From Olsenella uli DSM 7084 (lineage in GTDB: Bacteria; Actinomycetota; Coriobacteriia; Coriobacteriales; Atopobiaceae): a DNA stretch of 64,000 bases. The stretch lies in assembly GCF_000143845.1 (NCBI RefSeq), contig NC_014363.1, forward strand, positions 977,186 through 1,041,185, written 5' to 3'. Under the pieces are notes generated by a model. It did not search any database and had not been told where the DNA came from. It worked only from the letters and a program-made list of their open reading frames with translations. Below are positions 20,578 through 28,988 of the stretch, piece after piece; the first letter of the stretch is position 1, and every line of letters starts with the position of its first letter. The translations under genes and the position numbers were made by a program.

Positions 20578-21486
20578 ATGAGCGAGACCCCCCTAACCTT
20601 CCAGGACATGATCCTGACGCTCGAGCGCTATTGGGCAGGCAGGGGCTGCACCGTCATGCAGCCCTATGACAGCGAGGTCGGCGCCGGCACCTTCCACACG
20701 GCCACGCTTCTGCGCTCGCTCGGCCCCGCCGCCTGGCGCACCTGCTACCCGCAGCCCTGCCGTCGTCCCGCCGACGGGCGCTACGGCGAGAACCCCAACC
20801 GCATGCAGCACTACTACCAGTTCCAGGTCGTCCTGAAGCCGTCGCCCGCCGACTCCCAGGACCTCTACCTGGGATCGCTTGCCGCGATCGGCCTCGACCC
20901 CCAGGAGCATGACGTGCGCTTCGTCGAGGACGACTGGGAGAGCCCCACGCTCGGTGCCTGGGGACTTGGCTGGGAGGTCTGGATGGACGGCATGGAGGTC
21001 ACCCAGTACACCTACTTCCAGCAGGTCGGCGGCATCGAGGTCGATCCCGTCCCCGTCGAGATCACCTATGGGCTCGAGCGCATCGCCATGTACGCGCAGG
21101 GGGTCGACTCGGTCTACGACATCGTGTGGAGCTATCTGCCCGACGGAACGCCCATGACCTACGGAGATGTGTTCCTCGAGAACGAGCGCGAGTTCTCCGC
21201 CTACAACTTCGAGGTCGCAAACGTGGAGCTGATGCGGGAGAAGTTCGACGAGTACGAGGCCGAGTGCCACAGCTGTCTCGAGCGCAGGCTGCCGCTACCC
21301 GCCTACGACTGCGTGATGAAGTGCTCCCACGCCTTCAACCTCCTGGACTCCCGCGGCGCCATCTCGGCCACCGAGCGCGCGAACTACATCCTGCGCGTCC
21401 GCACCGTGGCCAAGGCGTGTTGCGAGGCCTACCTCCTCGAGGTTGCCAACGGGACCGACGACGCCCGGGAAGGGGAGGTGGCCTGA
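20578..21486 (+). CDS. glyQ: Glycyl-tRNA synthetase alpha subunit
   Basis: Catalytic subunit of the two-subunit bacterial glycyl-tRNA synthetase. It starts [19 protein letters not shown] and shows class II features in [20 protein letters not shown] and [18 protein letters not shown]. The 302-residue length fits. ATG 20578 is chosen from the family N-terminus and a purine-rich leader (gaggagaag). It is followed one base later by glyS. Confidence 0.97.
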   Translation: MSETPLTFQDMILTLERYWAGRGCTVMQPYDSEVGAGTFHTATLLRSLGPAAWRTCYPQPCRRPADGRYGENPNRMQHYYQFQVVLKPSPADSQDLYLGSLAAIGLDPQEHDVRFVEDDWESPTLGAWGLGWEVWMDGMEVTQYTYFQQVGGIEVDPVPVEITYGLERIAMYAQGVDSVYDIVWSYLPDGTPMTYGDVFLENEREFSAYNFEVANVELMREKFDEYEAECHSCLERRLPLPAYDCVMKCSHAFNLLDSRGAISATERANYILRVRTVAKACCEAYLLEVANGTDDAREGEVA

Positions 21487-21487
21487 G

Positions 21488-23584
21488 ATGGCAGAGACCA
21501 AGGATTTCCTGCTCGAGGTCGGCTGCGAGGAGATGCCCTCGGCACCGCTCGCAAGCGCGCAGGCCCAACTTGCCCGGCTTTCCGCATCCGCGCTCACGGA
21601 TGCGGGGCTTGCCCACGGCGCCATCGAGTGCCACTCCACGCCTCGCCGTCTCTCCGTGCTCGTGCATGACGTCGCGATGGCGACCGAAGAGGTCCACGAG
21701 GTCAGGCGTGGCCCTGCCACGGGCATCGCCTTCGACGCCGAGGGCAGGCCCACCAAGGCGGCCCAGGGCTTCGCGCGGAAGATGGGCCTTGGTGCGGAGC
21801 AGCTCGTCGTGCGCGGGGACGGCGATGGCAAGGACTATGTCTTCGCCGAGACGAGCATTCCCTCGCGCCCCGCACAGCCCATCCTCAGCGCGGCGGCGAA
21901 ACGGCTCATAGCCTCGCTCGAATGGCCCAACTATCGCAGCCAGCGCTGGGGATCCGAGCACGCGACCTTCGTCCGTCCCGTTCGCTGGATCTGCGCGCTT
22001 CTGGGCGACGAGGTCATCCCCGTCTCCTTCGCGGACGTCACCAGCTCGAACGCGACGCGTGGCCACCGCGTCCTCGGCGCGGGGGAACATGCCATAGCCA
22101 ACCCCTCCGCCTATCGCGAGACGCTTCGGTCGGCAGGCGTCATGCTCGAGGACGAGCGCCGCGAGGCCATCCTCGCTGGCGTCGCGCGCATCGAGGAGGA
22201 ACGTGGGGGCGCACACGTCGACACCCCGCGTCGCGTCCTCGACGAGGTCGTGAACCTCTGCGAGTGGCCGACGCTCCTCGTGGGGAGGTTCGATGAGGAG
22301 TTCCTCGCCGTGCCGCACGAGATCATCTGCGAGTCGATGCTCTCCAACCAGCGCTACTTCCCGATCTATGACGCAAGCGGCGCCCTCACGCGGGAGTTCG
22401 TGGTCGTCTCGAACGCCGACCCTGCGGTTTCACCCACGGTGGTGGCCGGCAACGAGCGCGTCGTACGCGCCCGCCTCGACGATGCCAAGTTCTTCTATGA
22501 CGAGGACCTCAAGGTCCCCTTGGACGACTTTGTCGAGAGGCTCGACCGCGTCACCTTCCAGGAGCGTCTCGGCACGATGCGCCAGAAGGTCGAGCGTATG
22601 GAGTCGCTTTCGGCTGAGGTCGCCCGTGGGGCAGGGCAGGGCGAGGAGGTCGCTCGCCTGGCCAGGCGTGCCGCACACCTCGCCAAGGCCGATCTCGTGA
22701 GCCAGGCCGTCGTGGAGTTCACCAACCAGCAGGGCGTCATGGGCGGCTACTATGCCAAGGCCGCTGGAGAACCCGCCGAGGTCGCCAGCGCCATCCGGGA
22801 GCACTACCGTCCGCGCTTCGCCGGCGACGCGCTTCCCGAGGGCGTCGTGGGCAAGGCGGTCGCCATCGCCGACAAGCTCGACACCATCTGCGGGATGTTT
22901 GCGATAGACGAGCCCCCGACCGGTTCGTCCGACCCCTTCGCACAGCGCCGAGCCGCCATCGGCATCATCGCCATGGCGCGCGCCATGCCCACGCTGAGCC
23001 TCCGTCCCCTGATCGGGGCCGCACTGGACGCCTATGCGCGCCAGGGCCTCGCCTTCGACGCCGGAGACGTTGCCGAGAAGGTGGCCCTGTTCTTTGCGGG
23101 GCGCCTTGCGACCATCGCCAGGGACGACGGCGTCTCTCCCGATACCATCGAGGCCGTCTCCTCCGTCGGCGTCATCGACCCGGACGAGTTCCTCCACCGC
23201 GCCCACGCGCTCGACGGTGCCCGTGCCGATGCGCCCGAGGTCTTCGATGACCTCGCCACGGCATACGCACGTGCAGCCCACCTGGGCGATGCCCGCCTTG
23301 GCACGACGGTCGACGAGGCTCTCATGGGGCAGGCCGAAAGGGAGCTCCTGCATGCCTGCGAGCGGGGTGCGGGAAATGTGGAGAAGTCGTTGTCGATGAG
23401 GGACTTCGACGGCGCGTGCAGGGCCCTCGCCGAGCTGAAGGAACCAATCGACCATTTCTTTGATGACGTCCTCGTCATGGACGAGGACACTGTGCTAAGG
23501 GAGAACCGCCTGCGGCTGCTGAATAAGTTCGCTTCCGTATTCAGTGGCGTGGCAGACATCGGGGCGCTCTCCAGGAGGAAGTAG
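21488..23584 (+). CDS. glyS: Glycyl-tRNA synthetase beta subunit
   Basis: tRNA-binding subunit of glycyl-tRNA synthetase. The 698-residue protein starts DFLLEVGCEEMPSAPL and has HD-like and C-terminal DALR anticodon-binding regions (VEKSLSMRDFDGACRALAEL near residue 635). VRPVRWICALLGDEVIPV is family-typical. ATG 21488 follows the glyQ stop after one base, with ggggaggtgg as SD. Use of the alpha2beta2 enzyme is compatible with Coriobacteriia. Confidence 0.97.
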   Translation: MAETKDFLLEVGCEEMPSAPLASAQAQLARLSASALTDAGLAHGAIECHSTPRRLSVLVHDVAMATEEVHEVRRGPATGIAFDAEGRPTKAAQGFARKMGLGAEQLVVRGDGDGKDYVFAETSIPSRPAQPILSAAAKRLIASLEWPNYRSQRWGSEHATFVRPVRWICALLGDEVIPVSFADVTSSNATRGHRVLGAGEHAIANPSAYRETLRSAGVMLEDERREAILAGVARIEEERGGAHVDTPRRVLDEVVNLCEWPTLLVGRFDEEFLAVPHEIICESMLSNQRYFPIYDASGALTREFVVVSNADPAVSPTVVAGNERVVRARLDDAKFFYDEDLKVPLDDFVERLDRVTFQERLGTMRQKVERMESLSAEVARGAGQGEEVARLARRAAHLAKADLVSQAVVEFTNQQGVMGGYYAKAAGEPAEVASAIREHYRPRFAGDALPEGVVGKAVAIADKLDTICGMFAIDEPPTGSSDPFAQRRAAIGIIAMARAMPTLSLRPLIGAALDAYARQGLAFDAGDVAEKVALFFAGRLATIARDDGVSPDTIEAVSSVGVIDPDEFLHRAHALDGARADAPEVFDDLATAYARAAHLGDARLGTTVDEALMGQAERELLHACERGAGNVEKSLSMRDFDGACRALAELKEPIDHFFDDVLVMDEDTVLRENRLRLLNKFASVFSGVADIGALSRRK

Positions 23585-23590
23585 GCACGG

Positions 23591-23619
23591 GCCCCGCCCA
23601 AGGGGCCCTCGGGCGGGGC
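23591..23619 (+). terminator. GC-rich hairpin after glyS (possible terminator)
   Basis: Perfect 9-bp arms gccccgccc (23591-23599) and gggcggggc (23611-23619) with an 11-nt loop. No U-run follows, so it may pause or attenuate rather than terminate between glyS and the next gene. Confidence 0.5.
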
Positions 23620-23652
23620 TGGGTCCACGGCCCCGGTGATTTGGAGGGAACT

Positions 23653-24051
23653 ATGACGGACGTCACGACAGGAGAAGAGATTCCCGAGGTCACTCCCATA
23701 GTGTTTGTCATCTCGGACGCGCGCGGCAAGACGGCGACCGGCGTCGTCGAGGCGGCAGCCTCCCAGTTTGGCGAGGAGGCCGTCGTGATCAAGCAGCTGG
23801 GAAACGTCCACAGCGTCAGCATGGTCTGCGACTACCTTGACAAAAACGTCGACCCCGACCTGCCCCTTGCGGTCTTCCACACCATCGTCGACCGCAACCT
23901 CCGCCGCGACATCCGTCGCGAGCTCGACAAGAGGGGCATCCCCTCGATCGACCTTCTCGGGCCCTCTATCACCGTGATCTCTACCCTGACGGGCGAGGAG
24001 CCCAAGTACGAGCCAGGCCGCAGGACCGTGACCGAGGTCGAGACCCTCTAG
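23653..24051 (+). CDS. Half-length DUF299 protein: N-terminal domain of a PPDK/PEP-synthase regulatory protein
   Basis: A 132-residue protein that matches only the first half of the DUF299 bifunctional kinase/pyrophosphorylase family (about 270 residues). It opens with VFVISDARGKTATGVVEAAA, has the mid-domain LLGPSITVISTLTGEEPKYE and stops right after EPGRR. In full-length proteins that point is followed by a linker and the P-loop kinase domain (GxSRTSKTPLS). None of that follows here. An SD, ttggaggga, supports ATG 23653. It lies directly upstream of ppdK, so it probably still acts on or with PPDK, but catalysis cannot be assumed. Confidence 0.78.
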   Translation: MTDVTTGEEIPEVTPIVFVISDARGKTATGVVEAAASQFGEEAVVIKQLGNVHSVSMVCDYLDKNVDPDLPLAVFHTIVDRNLRRDIRRELDKRGIPSIDLLGPSITVISTLTGEEPKYEPGRRTVTEVETL

Positions 24052-24191
24052 ACGCTTTTTGCGCAGACTTTCCACTATAGGCCATGTTGGGGGCCCTGTT
24101 CCCGCAAACCTCCCTGACAGCTCATTTGGTGCCGTTGGGCGGAGGGCGGTCGCCGGGGGTGTGCCTCTGGATAAAATAGCTTCGTTATGAA

Positions 24192-24229
24192 GAGCGCCTG
24201 CCGTGAGCTTCATCTCACCGCAGGTGCTC
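24192..24229 (+). promoter_or_regulatory. Stem-loop in the ppdK leader
   Basis: An imperfect hairpin: gagcgcctgccgtgag pairs with ctcaccgcaggtgctc with one mismatch and one G-U pair around a 6-nt loop. It lies in the 234-nt gap between the DUF299 gene and ppdK and is not followed by a U-run. A TAAAAT hexamer at 24172-24177 could be a -10 box, without a clear -35. No degraded coding sequence for the missing DUF299 C-terminal half is visible in this gap. Confidence 0.4.
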
Positions 24230-24285
24230 TCGCGTAAGGCAAGGGGTGCTCGCGTGCCCCGTGGCAACGAGATCAGGGGTGTCAT

Positions 24286-27051
24286 ATGGCTGAGAAGCAC
24301 GTGTATCGTTTCGGCATGGACGAAGACGGTAACAACGTTACCGAGGTCGCAGGCAAGACCGTCAACGAGGCCAAGTGGATCACCGGCGGCAAGGGCGCCA
24401 ACCTCGCCGAGATGGCCAACATCGGCCTTCCCGTCCCCCCGGGATTCTCCATCACCTGCCAGACCTGCGTCGCCTATTCCAGCGCTGGTAACGTTTGGCC
24501 TGAGGGCGTCCTCGATGAGATTGACGAGTATCGTGCCGACCTTGAGAGGCGCATGGGAAAGAGGCTCGGCGACAAGGATGACCCGCTGCTCGTCTCCGTC
24601 CGCTCCGGCGCGCCCTTCTCCATGCCTGGCATGATGGACACGGTGCTCAACCTCGGCCTCAACGACGAATCCGTCCAGGGCCTCATCAAGCAGACCAACA
24701 ACGAGCGTTTCGCGTGGGACTCCTATCGCCGCTTCGTCCAGATGTTCTCCGGCGTCGTCATGGGCGTCGACGGCCAGCTCTTCGAGGACGCCATCAACAA
24801 GAAGAAGGCAGACAAGGGCGTCAAGCTCGACACCGACCTCGACGCCGCCGACCTCAGGGACCTGACCGAGACCTTCAAGGGCATATTCGCCAAAAACGTC
24901 GACTCGCAGGCCCACCCCGAGGTCGCGCCCAACGGCATCGCCACCTTCCCGCAGGATCCCTACCTGCAGCTCCGCCTTGCCGAGCAGGCCGTGTTCGGCT
25001 CCTGGAACACCGAGCGCGCCATCCTCTACCGCAAGCAGAACAAGATTGACGACTCCCTCGGTACGGCCGTCAACGTCCAGGTCATGGTCTTCGGCAACAA
25101 GGGCGAGACCTCCGCTACGGGCGTCGCGTTCACGCGCAACCCCGCCGACGGCACCAACGAGCGTTACGGCGACTTCTTGGTCAACGCCCAGGGCGAGGAC
25201 GTCGTGGCCGGCATCCGCAACACCGAGCCCATCGCAGACCTGCCCAAGATCCCTGGTCTCGAGAAGGCCGGCAAGGACCTCTACCACGTCTTCGAGATCC
25301 TCGAGGACCACTACGCGGACATGATGGACCTCGAGTTCACCATCGAGCAGGGCAAGCTCTGGATGCTCCAGACCCGTGTGGGCAAGCGCACCGCCCTCTC
25401 TGCGCTCAAGGTCGCCATGCAGATGGTCGAGGAGGGTCGCATCACCCAGGAGCAGGCCATCATGCGCGTCGCCCCGTCTCAGCTCGACCAGCTCCTGCAC
25501 CCGCAGTTCGACCCCAAGGCCAAGCTGGACGTCGTGGCCAAGGGCATGAACGCGTCACCCGGCGCGGCGGTGGGCGCCGTCGTCTTCTCCTCTGACGCCG
25601 CCGTCCACTACGCCAACATCGAGAAGCCCTGCATCCTCGTCCGCTGGGAGACCACCCCTGACGACCTCAAGGGCATGGTCGCCGCCGAGGGCATCCTCAC
25701 GTCACATGGCGGCAAGACCTCGCATGCCGCCGTCATAGCCCGCGGCATGGGCACGCCTTGCGTCTGCGGCGCCGAGGCGCTGAGGATCGATGCCAAGGCC
25801 AAGGAGTGCGTCATCTCCGGCACCAATGCCGTCCTGCACGAGGGCGACATCATCTCCATCAACGGCACGACCGGTGACATCATCCTGGGCGCCGTGCCCC
25901 TTACGCGCCCCGAGCTCACCGGTGACCTCGAGACCATCCTCGGATGGGCCGACGACGTCCGCCGCGACGCCTCCCGCGGTCGGCTGTTCGGCGTCCGCAC
26001 CAACGCGGACAACCCCGAGGACGCCCAGCTGTCCGTCGACTTCGGTGCTGAGGGCATCGGCCTCGACCGCACCGAGCACATGTTCCTGGGCGAGCGCAAG
26101 GAGATCATCCAGTCCTTCATCCTTGCTGACAACGACGGCCAGAAACAGCAGGCACTCGGACAGCTTCTCAAGGCGCAGACTGGTGACTTCGAGGGCATGT
26201 TCAAGGCGATGGACGGCAAGGCCGTCATCGTCCGCCTCCTCGACCCGCCCCTGCACGAGTTCCTCGACGACCCGCGCGAGCTTGCCGTCGAGATCGCCCA
26301 CGCCGAGGGCCGTGGCGAGACGGAGATCCAGATCAAGGCCATGCGCGACCGCCTCGCCCGCCTGGACTCCTTCCAGGAGGCCAACCCCATGCTCGGCCTG
26401 CGCGGCTGCCGTCTGGGCATCGTCTACCCCGAGCTCAACGACATGCAGGTCCGTGCCATTGCCGCCGCCGCGGCCAAGCTTAAGAAGCAGGGCCTCGATC
26501 CCAGGCCCGAGATCATGGTGCCGCTGATTTCCACCGTCGAGGAGCTCAAGCTCGTCCGCGCCCAGATCGAGGCCGGCGTCCACGCCGTCGCCGAGGCGGA
26601 GGGCGTCGAGCTCAGCATTCCCATCGGCTGCATGATTGAGCTCCCCCGTGCCGCCGTGACTGCCGACGAGATCGGCAAGTACGCCGACTTCTTCTCCTTC
26701 GGAACCAACGACCTCACCCAGACGACCTTCGGCTTCTCCCGCGATGACGTCGAGAGCGCCTTCATCCCCCAGTACCTCAACAAGAAGATCCTGAGGGCCA
26801 ACCCGTTCGAGACGCTGGATTCCGGCGTCGCGAAGCTGGTCGAGATGGGCGTCAAGGGCGGACATGCCGCCAACGACACCATCGTCTGTGGAGTCTGTGG
26901 CGAGACCGGCGGCGACCCCGACTCCATCCAGATGTACTATGACCTCGGTCTCGACTACGTCTCCTGCTCGCCCTACCGCGTGCCCATCGCACGCCTGGCG
27001 GGTGCGCAGGCCAAGATCAGCTCCAACGGCGGACCCCGAAAGCTCGCCTAG
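24286..27051 (+). CDS. ppdK: Pyruvate, phosphate dikinase
   Basis: Interconverts pyruvate, ATP and phosphate with PEP, AMP and pyrophosphate. Domains in order: ATP-grasp nucleotide-binding (ITGGKGANLAEMANIG), phosphohistidine domain with HGGKTSHAAVIARGMG (catalytic His480; Thr478 is the site used by DUF299 regulators in this family), and the PEP/pyruvate TIM barrel (GANDTI, CGVCGETGGDP near the C-terminus). Length 921 residues. The adjacent regulator gene is half-length. A strong terminator follows. Confidence 0.97.
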   Translation: MAEKHVYRFGMDEDGNNVTEVAGKTVNEAKWITGGKGANLAEMANIGLPVPPGFSITCQTCVAYSSAGNVWPEGVLDEIDEYRADLERRMGKRLGDKDDPLLVSVRSGAPFSMPGMMDTVLNLGLNDESVQGLIKQTNNERFAWDSYRRFVQMFSGVVMGVDGQLFEDAINKKKADKGVKLDTDLDAADLRDLTETFKGIFAKNVDSQAHPEVAPNGIATFPQDPYLQLRLAEQAVFGSWNTERAILYRKQNKIDDSLGTAVNVQVMVFGNKGETSATGVAFTRNPADGTNERYGDFLVNAQGEDVVAGIRNTEPIADLPKIPGLEKAGKDLYHVFEILEDHYADMMDLEFTIEQGKLWMLQTRVGKRTALSALKVAMQMVEEGRITQEQAIMRVAPSQLDQLLHPQFDPKAKLDVVAKGMNASPGAAVGAVVFSSDAAVHYANIEKPCILVRWETTPDDLKGMVAAEGILTSHGGKTSHAAVIARGMGTPCVCGAEALRIDAKAKECVISGTNAVLHEGDIISINGTTGDIILGAVPLTRPELTGDLETILGWADDVRRDASRGRLFGVRTNADNPEDAQLSVDFGAEGIGLDRTEHMFLGERKEIIQSFILADNDGQKQQALGQLLKAQTGDFEGMFKAMDGKAVIVRLLDPPLHEFLDDPRELAVEIAHAEGRGETEIQIKAMRDRLARLDSFQEANPMLGLRGCRLGIVYPELNDMQVRAIAAAAAKLKKQGLDPRPEIMVPLISTVEELKLVRAQIEAGVHAVAEAEGVELSIPIGCMIELPRAAVTADEIGKYADFFSFGTNDLTQTTFGFSRDDVESAFIPQYLNKKILRANPFETLDSGVAKLVEMGVKGGHAANDTIVCGVCGETGGDPDSIQMYYDLGLDYVSCSPYRVPIARLAGAQAKISSNGGPRKLA

Positions 27052-27078
27052 GGCTGCGTGATCTGAGCTTGTCACGAC

Positions 27079-27113
27079 GGGGGAGGGGCCTAGGGCCCCT
27101 CCCCCTTGCTTTT
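27079..27113 (+). terminator. Intrinsic terminator after ppdK
   Basis: Perfect 12-bp stem (gggggaggggcc 27079-27090; ggcccctccccc 27094-27105), 3-nt loop, then ttgctttt. Confidence 0.88.
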
Positions 27114-27126
27114 ACGGGAGGCGCAC

Positions 27127-28182
27127 ATGGACATCATCGACAGGGAGACGCTGGAGCGACGCGAGCACGAGCTGCTCAGCCCATGGGCCTGCCACTCCGA
27201 CGAGAGCTCCGGCCGCACGCGGGAAGAGGAGCCAGACCCCTTGCGGACCTGCTTCCAATGCGACCGCGACAGGATCCTGCACAGCAAGAGCTTCAGGCGG
27301 CTCGCCAACAAGACACAGGTCTTCTTGGCGCCGGAGGGAGACCACTATCGCACCCGCCTCACCCACACCCTCGAGGTCGCCCAGATCGCCTGCGCAATCG
27401 CACGTCCCCTGGGGCTTAACGTCGACCTCACCGAGGCCATAGCCCTTGGCCATGACCTGGGCCACACGCCCTTTGGGCACTGCGGCGAACGGGCACTCCA
27501 GCGCGCCATGGCACGCAGGCTGTGCTGTGACTCCGACGACCCGCGACTCTTCCGTCACAACGAGCAGAGCGCCCGCATCGTCTGCCTGCTAGAGAAGGAC
27601 GGCCTCGGTCTCAACCTCACCCGCGAGACCATAGACGGCATCGTCAACCACAACCAAGGGACGGCGGCGCACACGCTCGAAGGCCAGGTGGTCGCCCGGG
27701 CAGACCGCATGGCCTACGTGACGCATGACATGGATGACGCCAAGAGGGCCGGCATCCTGAGCGAGGAGTCGCTTCCCGCGGACCTGCGCCGCATCCTGGG
27801 ATCCAGCTCGTCGGAGCGCATAGAGACCATGGTGCACGACGCGGTCAGCGCGAGTGCCCAGTGCGGAAAGATCGCCATGTCAGACGTAGTGTGGGACGCC
27901 ATGATGGGGATGAGGCGCTTCCTGTCAGAGAACCTGTACACTCGTGGCGAGGCGAAGCGCGAGGAACCCAAGGCTGCCCATCTTGTGGAGGAGCTGTTCA
28001 CGCACTTCGTACGCCATCCGGACGAGATCCCGGCCGAGTACCGCTCTCGCAGGCAGGACTCCGTGGACGTCCAGGCGGCAGACTACGTGAGCAGCATGAC
28101 CGACCGCTATGCCATCCGACTCTACGAGGAGCTTAACGTGCCCAAGGCCTGGAGCCTGTCCGACCAGCGGGGCGACAGCTGA
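27127..28182 (+). CDS. dgt: dGTPase-like HD-domain deoxynucleoside triphosphate triphosphohydrolase
   Basis: Predicted to hydrolyse dNTPs to deoxynucleosides and triphosphate. The HD motifs are clear: RTRLTHTLEVAQIACAIA near residue 77 and ALGHDLGHTPFGHCGE near residue 111, with a later Asp-bearing helix DRMAYVTHDMDD. FQCDRDRILHSKSFRRLANKTQVF is the standard family lead-in. ATG 27127 has gggaggcgc 4-5 nt upstream and is preferred to the earlier in-frame start inside the terminator. Length 351 residues. Substrate range is inferred from family. Confidence 0.9.
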   Translation: MDIIDRETLERREHELLSPWACHSDESSGRTREEEPDPLRTCFQCDRDRILHSKSFRRLANKTQVFLAPEGDHYRTRLTHTLEVAQIACAIARPLGLNVDLTEAIALGHDLGHTPFGHCGERALQRAMARRLCCDSDDPRLFRHNEQSARIVCLLEKDGLGLNLTRETIDGIVNHNQGTAAHTLEGQVVARADRMAYVTHDMDDAKRAGILSEESLPADLRRILGSSSSERIETMVHDAVSASAQCGKIAMSDVVWDAMMGMRRFLSENLYTRGEAKREEPKAAHLVEELFTHFVRHPDEIPAEYRSRRQDSVDVQAADYVSSMTDRYAIRLYEELNVPKAWSLSDQRGDS

Positions 28183-28229
28183 GATGGGGCGCGCTACGAT
28201 GGATGCCATGAGGGACGGTCGGGGGACGC

Positions 28230-28883
28230 GTGGATGATGCCAAGATCATGGACGACTCAGGCGGCGGCACCCGCGCGGCCATACTCGCCTCCGCCCGTTC
28301 CGCCTTCCTCGTGGGCGGCTTCTCCGGCGTCTCGATGCGCGCCATCGCCACCTCGGCAGGCGTGACCACTGGTGCCATCTACGGATACTTTCCCAGCAAG
28401 GAGGCCCTCTTCGATGCCGTCGTAGGACCTGCGGGGGATGGTCTCTTCGCACTTCACCTCGCGGCCCTGCGGGAATTCTCCGCGCGCCCCGCAGGAGGGC
28501 GCTCCTTCGACGCCATGTGGGAGTTCGAGTTGGAGAAACGCTCGCAGATGATGGATTTCATCTATGACCACCTCGACGACTTCCGTATCATCTCGGAGGG
28601 CTCCACCGGCACGCGCTGGGAGCGCTACCTCGACAAGTTCGTAGAGGTCGAGGTGTCGAGCACCTTCGAGTACGAACGGGATACGCTTGAGGTCGACGGG
28701 CATCCCTCGGACGTCGAGCGCGTTCTCGTCGAGGTGCTCACAGGCCTCTTCTTCAAGGGCGTCTTCGATCTGCTGTCGCGTGACCTCAGCCGCACGGAGG
28801 CTCAGCGTTTCATCGCGAGATATGGGCGCTTCTTCCACGACGGCATGCGTATGCTCATGGAGCGGACCGCTGCCGGCACCTGA
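28230..28883 (+). CDS. TetR/AcrR-family transcriptional regulator
   Basis: The N-terminal helix-turn-helix is typical: AAILASARSAFLVGGFSGVS, then IATSAGVTTGAIYGYFPSKE at about residues 39-58. The C-terminal ligand domain is not conserved enough to assign an effector. The start is uncertain: GTG 28230 or ATG 28248, both with weak SDs. It lies 105 nt upstream of a two-gene ABC exporter, which it probably controls; a palindrome in that gap is a candidate operator. About 217 residues. Confidence 0.9.
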   Translation: MDDAKIMDDSGGGTRAAILASARSAFLVGGFSGVSMRAIATSAGVTTGAIYGYFPSKEALFDAVVGPAGDGLFALHLAALREFSARPAGGRSFDAMWEFELEKRSQMMDFIYDHLDDFRIISEGSTGTRWERYLDKFVEVEVSSTFEYERDTLEVDGHPSDVERVLVEVLTGLFFKGVFDLLSRDLSRTEAQRFIARYGRFFHDGMRMLMERTAAGT

Positions 28884-28920
28884 CATCCCCTGACGGCCTC
28901 TCTATTCCTGCGCACATACC

Positions 28921-28948
28921 TTGCCAAGTGACATAACGCTGTTATATC
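28921..28948 (+). promoter_or_regulatory. Promoter and candidate TetR operator for the ABC exporter genes
   Basis: TTGCCA (28921-28926), 16-nt spacer, TATATC (28943-28948). The spacer and -10 contain the perfect inverted repeat ATAAC-GCT-GTTAT (28933-28945), well placed for repression by the TetR protein encoded upstream. Operator function is inference. Confidence 0.5.
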
Positions 28949-28988
28949 CTACCTAAGGTAACCAAGACTAACTTTAGGAGGACATGAC

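Noticed and set aside
23032-25500. 822-codon open frame on the minus strand across glyS, the DUF299 gene and ppdK
   Set aside because: It lies antisense to three well-identified genes, its translation is low-complexity and rich in Gly/Val/Asp/Glu/His, and it has no domain. Long antisense frames are expected at this GC content.
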